From a virus: a DNA stretch of 20,210 nucleotides. Where the stretch lies: positions 1 through 20,210 of the IMG/VR virus record IMGVR_UViG_3300021185_001297; one strand, 5' to 3'. The position numbers and the translations under genes are program-made. Under the pieces are notes generated by a model. The model ran no database searches, was not told where the DNA came from, and saw only the letters and a list, made by a program, of their open reading frames with translations. Position 1 is the stretch's first letter, and each line of letters starts with the position of its first letter. Shown piece after piece: positions 9,801 to 14,894 of this stretch.

Positions 9801-11013
9801 CAACATTCTCTAACCCGAATGTTACTGTTAATCTATATTGAGAGCCTTCTGCGTTTACATACGGTATAGTTGCTTGTAAATTATTTGCATCATCTGGATG
9901 TATTGAATATCTACTGCCGTCACTTGATCTATGCCATATTCTAAAAATGCCCGATGGCACATTACCAAAATTTCCATCTGGAAACTTAATTCTTATTCCG
10001 TCGTTATTTAAATTTTCTACTGAATATAAATTTCTAGTGTTTAATGCTTGGCTATTATAGTTCAATGTTTGGCCAACTGTATTTGGGATTTTAGTCCATT
10101 GGTTTTCTACAACACCTTGTGTATTTACTTCTTGCACGAAAACATCTGTTTCGTTAATATTTTGTTTTAAAATATCTTCAAATCTACTTGTTAATGGTGT
10201 TTCGTAATTAAAGTCATCAAAAGATAGTGCGCCTTGTTTGAATAGTAAAAAGAAACCTGTATTCTCACTTGCTAGGCCTAATCCGTCGTTTCTATAGTAG
10301 AAGCCAAAATCATTTGTTGGGTTAGGTTGCTTTTCGTAAAAGTATTCATTATCGTAAAAATCACCATTAACAATTTCAAAAGGTCTAGTAACACCATTTA
10401 CATTTATTTCAAATGCATGTGCTATAGGGGAAGTAATAGGTGTACTTATAGTGTATTGATCTGTATTAATTCCTCGTATTTTGCCGGACTTTACAGGCGT
10501 TGAGAATCTATTGCTAGTGCCCATTGCCGCATTTAAAACTGTAATGAATTGTTCGTAACTATCTGAGTTATTAGCATCGTCCCAAAAAATATTTTGATTA
10601 GACAGTTCATTACCCTGGCTGTCAGTTAAAGGTTCATTAGTACTAATGCTTGTAACCTTCATTAATCCACTTGCAGGAATATTTCTTTTAGGATTATATC
10701 CTAACATCCTTGCAAGTTTAAATACTGAGTCTCTTCTTTCAGCAGTTTCTAAAAAGTTTTCTCTTGTATTAACATCCATTCTAAATGCAATACTTGTGCT
10801 TAGGAAAGAAAGCAATTCTATGATTGCGATGAATTCTGAACTTTCTATATAATCATTAAAGTTTTCTGGAAAGTTTGTTCTTATGTATTCTACTAAAGAA
10901 GATCTAATAGTATCAAAATCATATGCTTGAAAGTCTACTTCACTGTATGCCTTATATGCCACTTTCCAATCTTCTGCGGCGAATAGATTATTTTGTCTAT
11001 TTACTATTGACAT
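6838..11013 (-). CDS. 6: Baseplate wedge protein gp6-like (enlarged)
   Basis: Wedge subunit; in T4, gp6 dimers form the inner baseplate ring around the hub. At 1,391 residues it is about twice T4 gp6 (660). The N-terminus carries the family signature: an FDTIRSSLVEYIRTNFPENF stretch, then IAIIELLSFLSTSIAFRMD and RRDSVFKLARMLGYNPKR (residues about 34-108). The C-terminal 200 residues are also gp6-like (LTLSYYDAIQKY..., then FNKYFNVDNWEFGENFYFTE and a hydrophobic GIIGSIVIVP). The middle is an expanded beta-rich region with two D-rich loops at about 786-794 (DSDSDNIAD) and 1037-1045 (DANNDLVPD). The ATG at 11013 overlaps the gp25 stop (TAATG) and has an AGAGGAA ribosome site. It sits between gp25 and gp7, as expected for a wedge operon. 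Confidence 0.92.
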   Translation of the reverse strand: MSIVNRQNNLFAAEDWKVAYKAYSEVDFQAYDFDTIRSSLVEYIRTNFPENFNDYIESSEFIAIIELLSFLSTSIAFRMDVNTRENFLETAERRDSVFKLARMLGYNPKRNIPASGLMKVTSISTNEPLTDSQGNELSNQNIFWDDANNSDSYEQFITVLNAAMGTSNRFSTPVKSGKIRGINTDQYTISTPITSPIAHAFEINVNGVTRPFEIVNGDFYDNEYFYEKQPNPTNDFGFYYRNDGLGLASENTGFFLLFKQGALSFDDFNYETPLTSRFEDILKQNINETDVFVQEVNTQGVVENQWTKIPNTVGQTLNYNSQALNTRNLYSVENLNNDGIRIKFPDGNFGNVPSGIFRIWHRSSDGSRYSIHPDDANNLQATIPYVNAEGSQYRLTVTFGLENVVNNSLPAESLANIKARAPQTFYTQNRMVSAQDYNVFPLSQTSNILKLKSTNRTHAGHSRYIDISDPTGTFQSVETYAEDGYLYKDDDPSTKQLIVSDNNTPSEVIDNTIVTFLKGQRLNNTVYDTLREKWNDFIPTKFITDTLNIRWNPLPVATQSTTGYMTETFSSEDTVVMVNNTESTKVFQENTFVKFVDPTNIADYKWVRITGVDSNGALSSGLSTSIGPWTLSQPINSNWRAEEVISSLRKTFTANEKVAIQNAISNKSTFGLGFDLTAQEYYIITNSNLLKTGALGIEHAKDTTLNNLDNSWLMLFEFSPIDATSYRYNVTIRGLSYVVQSVNDLKFYNVKSVKITDNTTKAVKDTITFNTLNYKPGVTESFVWADSDSDNIADAWQSLDNSAYYDPNGLRTNIALRSRDVKWFDVNVVWQSNFAILQGLGTPKANIIIENRFVNAANVALNPYFDDGNVSTNNVTLSNNDGRISKLPSTITIPFTNTTFGYNILDSVGNVTYKQYNATTQLTEYYHGGVFTTGTTGVRSYGITGNVFNSTADRGRLELTSVDLATETGVLTYTNLDDNYYTFASDTTGAISRDKILVEYLTAKDRLEEDIVYTITDVFKYTDGYTDNRKVKVAPIDANNDLVPDKPFQFNEFVSSTDLIIFENYSDFDGYVYDRPVSGVILDWRGETDWDNTKSSSTPPTISPITYSDPVEWSTVDYILLDTLVMAEKFENTANQYFGIKIYVVENEKFYVMTRSSTDANSISLVETTDCFVKIGRGKDQDTRVGDVRPCVIKWDHRAPNDVRIDPSISNVVEMLVLTLSYYDAIQKYINVPGTAYPLAPTSDELSNEFINLENFKNASDTIVYKSAKFKRLFGADAEESTRAKFRVVKLAGSSLSDNEIKTKVIQAFNKYFNVDNWEFGENFYFTELSSYVHQQLSGIIGSIVIVPKNNSGTFGDLFQIKAESNEFFVSTAKVSDIEIIDKITKTTLAN

Positions 11014-11387
11014 TAAATTTCCTCTGTATTCCTTTTATTAAATTCTATATACAGTACGTCTGCCTGATCTATATTATAATACTTAACTGAAACTTCAGCT
11101 CTTATTGTTTGATCATTTATATATAAAATTGTATTTTCTAATTCTACACGTGGATCTAAATCTACGATTCTTTGAATATCTTCTTTTATTTCTTCTTGTA
11201 ACATAGGACTATCTTGTTCCATTAACATGTCCCAAATTATGCTACCAAAATTAGGTCTCATTACTCGCTCTCCCTTCTTTGTATAGAAGTGATTCAATAA
11301 ATCTCTTTTTATAAGATCAGTATCTGTTAGGGTATAAGGTGCCCTATTTTTGTCTACAGTACTGAAGCCTTTGAATAATGTTGCCAT
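11013..11387 (-). CDS. 25: Baseplate wedge protein gp25 (GPW/gp25 family)
   Basis: Small wedge protein that links the inner baseplate to the sheath; related to TssE of type VI secretion and gpW of phage P2. With the start at the ATG at 11387 it is 124 residues, close to T4 gp25 (132). The family core is plain: LIKRDLLNHFYTKKGERVMR (residues 25-44) then PNFGS, the conserved G-E-R-x-M-x-P-x-F-G segment, with a mixed alpha/beta C-terminal half (ILYINDQTIRAEVSVKYY). The frame could be extended five codons to a TTG at 11402, but those bases are the GATAAATA promoter box, so I prefer the ATG. There is no Shine-Dalgarno, and the predicted transcript start falls on the ATG itself. It overlaps gp6 by one base and is the first gene of this late block. 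Confidence 0.93.
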   Translation of the reverse strand: MATLFKGFSTVDKNRAPYTLTDTDLIKRDLLNHFYTKKGERVMRPNFGSIIWDMLMEQDSPMLQEEIKEDIQRIVDLDPRVELENTILYINDQTIRAEVSVKYYNIDQADVLYIEFNKRNTEEI

Positions 11388-11392
11388 GTAAG

Positions 11393-11400
11393 TATTTATC
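11393..11400 (-). promoter_or_regulatory. T4-type late promoter box (GATAAATA) for gp25-gp6-gp7
   Basis: Read leftwards the bases are GATAAATA, one mismatch from the T4 late consensus TATAAATA, which is recognised by gp55 with host core polymerase. The same 8-mer lies upstream of the other late block (18811-18818). With T4 spacing (box at -13 to -6), transcription would begin at 11387, the first base of gp25. Confidence 0.6.
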
Positions 11401-11430
11401 AAATTAATTAAATATAGTTTTAATTTATGC

Positions 11431-11458
11431 TTGACTTATTCTGTAATGATGCTACAAT
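11431..11458 (+). promoter_or_regulatory. Sigma70-type promoter for the hydrolase cassette
   Basis: TTGACT (11431-11436), a 16-nt spacer, and TACAAT (11453-11458) match the -35 and -10 consensus at five of six bases each. The expected start, about seven bases after the -10 box, coincides with the hydrolase ATG at 11465. AAGGA lies at 11459-11463, unusually close to the ATG. Host sigma70-type (early) expression is inferred. Confidence 0.65.
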
Positions 11459-11464
11459 AAGGAT

Positions 11465-12070
11465 ATGAAGAATGTGATTTACTTACACGGTGCCAATGCA
11501 GACCCGGATAACTTTAATTATTTTACGTTAAAGATACCGGAACATCCTTTCTTTGCACCAGCATATGATATGGAACAAGATCCTTACGATTTAGTTGAAT
11601 ACATTAGAATGCAAAAAGAAAGAGAATGGGGCAAAGGCAAAGTTGTACTAGTAGGTCACAGTTTTGGAGGGTTACTAGCAAGTTGGTATGCAAGTGTTTA
11701 CCCTAATAAAGTTGATCACTTAGTTACTATTGCGACACCATGGCAAGGTACGCCAGTGGCTAGGATACTTTCTATGATTTTCAGAAATAGTAAAGTATTT
11801 GAAAATACTAAGCCTGGCGCAGATGTACTAAGACTCCTACAAGAAAAAACTTATACAGGCAAGCACACTAATGTTGTTTGTACCGGTAGTTCTAATCCTT
11901 TAGCAGGGTTAGGCGGCCAAGCAAATGATGGTATGATATTAGTTTCTAGTCAATCCTCCACACCCCCAAAGTTCAAAAATACCGAGAATGTCTATATAGA
12001 AGCAGGACATAGCGGAGTTTTGTTAAATAATGATGTAACAGATTTGTTACAGAAAATAATTGAGAAATGA
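11465..12070 (+). CDS. Alpha/beta hydrolase (lipase/esterase-like)
   Basis: A 201-residue serine hydrolase of the alpha/beta fold. Strand 1 and the oxyanion region read VIYLHGAN (residues 4-11). The nucleophile elbow is G64-H-S66-F-G68-G, followed by a helix and HLVTIATPWQGTP, a segment typical of lipases of the PGAP1/triacylglycerol lipase type. The acid is probably D155 (in ANDGMI) and the base H182 (in EAGHSGVL), giving a complete S66-D155-H182 triad in the usual order. There is no signal peptide or membrane segment, so it should act in the host cytoplasm unless packaged. The substrate cannot be read from the sequence; a lipid, ester or thioester is possible. It opens a two-gene plus-strand cassette between two minus-strand baseplate blocks, with its own sigma70-like promoter, suggesting host modification or lysis-related roles rather than structure. 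Confidence 0.85.
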   Translation: MKNVIYLHGANADPDNFNYFTLKIPEHPFFAPAYDMEQDPYDLVEYIRMQKEREWGKGKVVLVGHSFGGLLASWYASVYPNKVDHLVTIATPWQGTPVARILSMIFRNSKVFENTKPGADVLRLLQEKTYTGKHTNVVCTGSSNPLAGLGGQANDGMILVSSQSSTPPKFKNTENVYIEAGHSGVLLNNDVTDLLQKIIEK

Positions 12071-12071
12071 T

Positions 12072-12269
12072 ATGTCAGAAGTAAAACCCTTGAACGATAC
12101 TTTAGAAGAACAACTAAGACGTATGCTTGTTGATAAGAACAATGAATGTGCTAATTTAAGAGCTAAAATCAAACTGCTTGAAGAAAATATTGCAATCGAG
12201 CAAGAACAAAAATACAGAGCGTTAGTTGAAGTTGCTGATCTTAAAAAATCTAATAGACAGATAGCCTAA
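12072..12269 (+). CDS. Small coiled-coil protein, function unknown
   Basis: A 65-residue protein starting at the ATG at 12072, two bases after the hydrolase stop, so probably co-translated. A TTG at 12060 in the same frame would add four residues and overlap the hydrolase. It is highly charged, almost wholly predicted helix, with leucines and isoleucines in heptad-like spacing (LEEQLRRML, then LRAKIKLLEENIAIE, then LVEVADLKK), indicating a coiled coil from about residue 10 to 60. I do not recognise a family. It has no signal peptide, membrane segment or cysteine pair. Its 3' end overlaps the convergent lysozyme-like gene by four bases. Partnership with the hydrolase is only suggested by position. 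Confidence 0.6.
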   Translation: MSEVKPLNDTLEEQLRRMLVDKNNECANLRAKIKLLEENIAIEQEQKYRALVEVADLKKSNRQIA

Positions 12270-12850
12270 AAGAATATACCTAGTTTGTTAAATGCTCGTT
12301 TTTTAGCGAATATCAATATTGCTCTCATTTCATTAAAGTTTATATTCTTTTGATCTGGAAACAATGTGTTCTGTGAACCTTCTGCTTCTACTTGCCATTT
12401 CAAGTGACCCGGAGTAGAAAATAATTCTGCTTCATACCTTCTCCTAGCAACATAATCTGCTCTTACAGTAGGTCTAGAAAACTTTCCTATCTTACCCACT
12501 CTAAATCTTTGCATAAGTTTAGGTACTGCTTTATAATTTCCCTTATTAAGTTGAACTAAGAGTTCGCTTCTTGCAAAGTTATCTATACCTATATGTGCAA
12601 TAAGACTTGCTAATGCGCCAAGTTGATTTTTATTTAGTGGCACAGTTACAATATCCTTAGCCTGAGATAAGGCATTTTTTAGTTCAGATTCTAGAGCAAG
12701 TCTATCAGCCGCAGGGCCTATGCCATTTATAAATTCTACTAATTTGACCCCTGTTTTTTTATGAATATAAATTATACTAGGACCGTCTAAATACACTTCT
12801 ATTCCTTTATCAGATAGTCGTTCTACTACTTTATCAAATACATCAGCCAC
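12266..12850 (-). CDS. Lysozyme-fold (GH24-like) baseplate-associated protein, apparently lacking catalytic residues
   Basis: A 194-residue protein. Residues about 72-144 resemble the C-terminal lobe of phage lysozymes (GH24): LNKNQLGALASLIAHIG, then FARSELLVQLNKGNY, then RRRYEAELF, matching the family pattern Q-x-A-L-x-S-x-x-x-N-x-G, S-x-L-L-x-x-L-N-x-G-x-Y and R-R-x-x-E-x-x-L-F. The N-terminal 70 residues show no E-x-x-x-L-x-x-Y-x-D nor T-I-G-x-G motif, so the T4-type Glu/Asp/Thr set is not visible. A structural or binding role is as likely as peptidoglycan cleavage. The start is GTG at 12850 with AGGAG at 12861-12857; it overlaps the gp5 stop by eight bases. In T4 the lysozyme lies inside gp5; here this protein follows a gp5 without one. 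Confidence 0.6.
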   Translation of the reverse strand: MADVFDKVVERLSDKGIEVYLDGPSIIYIHKKTGVKLVEFINGIGPAADRLALESELKNALSQAKDIVTVPLNKNQLGALASLIAHIGIDNFARSELLVQLNKGNYKAVPKLMQRFRVGKIGKFSRPTVRADYVARRRYEAELFSTPGHLKWQVEAEGSQNTLFPDQKNINFNEMRAILIFAKKRAFNKLGIFF

Positions 12851-14894
12851 CTGTGTCTCCTAATATTTTTTTAGTTTTGTCGTCTGCGGCCGATTTGAAA
12901 TCTTCTACGTTACCGCCTGTAACCTCATTAACTATATTACTAATATCGTCTTTCATTCCTGCTACTACACTATCTTTTAAATCTAAAGGTAACCCAAATT
13001 CATCTAAAGAAAATTGGTTGTACTGTGCCTCTAAGTCTTTAAGTATTTTAGATTGCCCAATAATTTTTTGTGATAATGCATTTGTTGTAGGTATTCTGAA
13101 GGGAGGTATAGCAATGTTAAGCATATCTGCCATTTGCATGATTCCATCTAGATTACTCAAATTTAAATTTTTAATAGCATTAAAGTCACTTAATGCACTA
13201 TTATAATCTTCATACACACTTTTTACGCCGTCTTTTGCTTCTTGGAATGCTTTACCTACATTTGTTCCTTCCGGAGTATCTGCATCTGCAGGCGTATCAT
13301 CTGTAGGGTCTATTTGGTTTTCTAATGTTTCACCATCTACAGATTTATCTTCTTCGATACTGCTGGGGTCTTCAGTACTAGGATCAAACTGCCCATGGCC
13401 ATTAAATGGCTCTGCGGTAATTAATTTTCCTACTATAGTATTAATAAGAGGTCCCTTTTCAGGCCTTTGCCCGCCATTTAATATAGGGTTAGCCTCTTCT
13501 CGATCGTATTCAGGTGATGCAGAAGACTGGTCAGGTTTCTCTACTCCGCCTAGTTGTTGAGCTGGTATTGCCGGGATAAGATCTGGAGAAGGAGGTGTAC
13601 CTGGATTATTTAATCCTATGGTTGATCCAAATAAATTTGTAGTCCCTCCTGCTGAAAGAGTTGCGGCACCTCCGGCTAATACGTCTACCTTTAAATCAGC
13701 CTGTACAGTCATATATCCTTTTGATTGCAATGCTGTACCTAACGTACTAGTCATAGTCATTCTGCCTGCGGCACTCAGTTGCATTTCACCGGAATTCGCT
13801 GTTGCAAGGAAATTAGAATTAGCATGAATATTTGTATCTTCTGCAGAATGTAAATTTACTTTGCCGCCCACTCCTAAAGGGGGCAGACCCAAGGCACCAA
13901 CTGCTGATGCTACGCCTTTATAACCTGATCTGTCGTTATCGCCGACTGCTTTTATATTTACGTCATTACCTGCTTCTATATTAACATTCTTATCAGCTCG
14001 TAAATTAAAATCACCTTTACTTCTAATGCTCATAGAGCCCTCGCCGAAAAAGTTTATATTACCGTCTTTATCTAATTCAAACCATGCTTTACCGTTTTTA
14101 GTAATCACATATATAGAACCGGTCGTATCGTCCATTAATATTTGTGTTCCGCCACCTGTTCTTAATCTTATATTAGAATTGTTTTGTGCATCATCCATTA
14201 TAAATTGATGCCCCGGACCTATAGAATCTCCCTTATCGTTTCTAGGTCCTTTAGTAAGTATACCTAATACTTCACTAGGTGATTCTCTTCTAGAACTACT
14301 TGATGTTGCCCCTCTTAAAGGATCATTTATAAGACCCTGTTTAGTAATTGCTTCTGCAAAATCATGGTATATAGGCCTTAACTTTCCATTGTGAATGGGA
14401 TCAGGGTCATATTGATTCTTTTCTGTTGTAGGTGTATTAAACGGACCACCTTGAAAACTAGGACCTCCTGCAATACCAGGTACCATTTGATTAAATGGCA
14501 TGCCGTTAGTTGTTTGACTGATTATATAAGGTTTAGAAAGTAGCCCATCTCCAAATACTATTAATACTATACTGCCTACGTCAGGCGGTGGCGTCCAAAA
14601 TCCATAGGACTTAACTGCATTATCGTCTAATGTTATATCGTCACTTTTTACATTTCCATATGGTGACGTTCCGAAAAACTGAGATGTATAAACAGCATCA
14701 AACAATACCTGTTCACAAGGATCATCATTTAATGCAGAAATATAAACTGCAACTGTACCTGTTTTTTCTGTATTTACATTTTCATCTACGACACCGGTAT
14801 ATACACCAAAGTATCGTTTTGTACTATCACGCTCTTTTGTAGGATCACTATGTGAGACCTTGTTAGATTTTGATGTGTAATAATGTTTAGCCAC
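12843..14894 (-). CDS. 5: Baseplate central spike protein gp5-like, without lysozyme domain
   Basis: Membrane-puncturing spike under the hub. The 683 residues read as an N-terminal OB-fold (about 28-130: YFGVYTGVV..., FWTPPPDVGSIVLIVFGDG at about 99-117, then MVPGIAGG), a linker of about 100 residues, and a VgrG/gp5-like beta-prism (about 228-425). In the prism, QFIMDD, IRLRTGGGTQILMDD and WFELDKDGNI lead into eight-residue repeats (GDFNLRAD, KNVNIEAG, NDVNIKAV). T4 gp5 (575 residues) carries a lysozyme between OB-fold and prism; nothing like it fits here. The last 250 residues are an acidic linker and helical tail with no T4 counterpart that I recognise. The GTG start at 14894 overlaps the upstream stop by eight bases and has GGAAGG upstream; no ATG lies near. 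Confidence 0.85.
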   Translation of the reverse strand: MAKHYYTSKSNKVSHSDPTKERDSTKRYFGVYTGVVDENVNTEKTGTVAVYISALNDDPCEQVLFDAVYTSQFFGTSPYGNVKSDDITLDDNAVKSYGFWTPPPDVGSIVLIVFGDGLLSKPYIISQTTNGMPFNQMVPGIAGGPSFQGGPFNTPTTEKNQYDPDPIHNGKLRPIYHDFAEAITKQGLINDPLRGATSSSSRRESPSEVLGILTKGPRNDKGDSIGPGHQFIMDDAQNNSNIRLRTGGGTQILMDDTTGSIYVITKNGKAWFELDKDGNINFFGEGSMSIRSKGDFNLRADKNVNIEAGNDVNIKAVGDNDRSGYKGVASAVGALGLPPLGVGGKVNLHSAEDTNIHANSNFLATANSGEMQLSAAGRMTMTSTLGTALQSKGYMTVQADLKVDVLAGGAATLSAGGTTNLFGSTIGLNNPGTPPSPDLIPAIPAQQLGGVEKPDQSSASPEYDREEANPILNGGQRPEKGPLINTIVGKLITAEPFNGHGQFDPSTEDPSSIEEDKSVDGETLENQIDPTDDTPADADTPEGTNVGKAFQEAKDGVKSVYEDYNSALSDFNAIKNLNLSNLDGIMQMADMLNIAIPPFRIPTTNALSQKIIGQSKILKDLEAQYNQFSLDEFGLPLDLKDSVVAGMKDDISNIVNEVTGGNVEDFKSAADDKTKKILGDTGG

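Noticed and set aside
11388-11402. Five-codon upstream extension of gp25 to a TTG
   Set aside because: Those bases form the late promoter box, and the ATG at 11387 gives the usual gp25 N-terminus and length.
12060-12071. TTG start for the coiled-coil protein inside the hydrolase gene
   Set aside because: The ATG at 12072 directly after the hydrolase stop is simpler; the extra four residues add nothing recognisable. The TTG cannot be fully excluded.
12853-13206. Plus-strand open frame of 117 codons
   Set aside because: Antisense to the gp5 C-terminal tail, without a promoter or family match.
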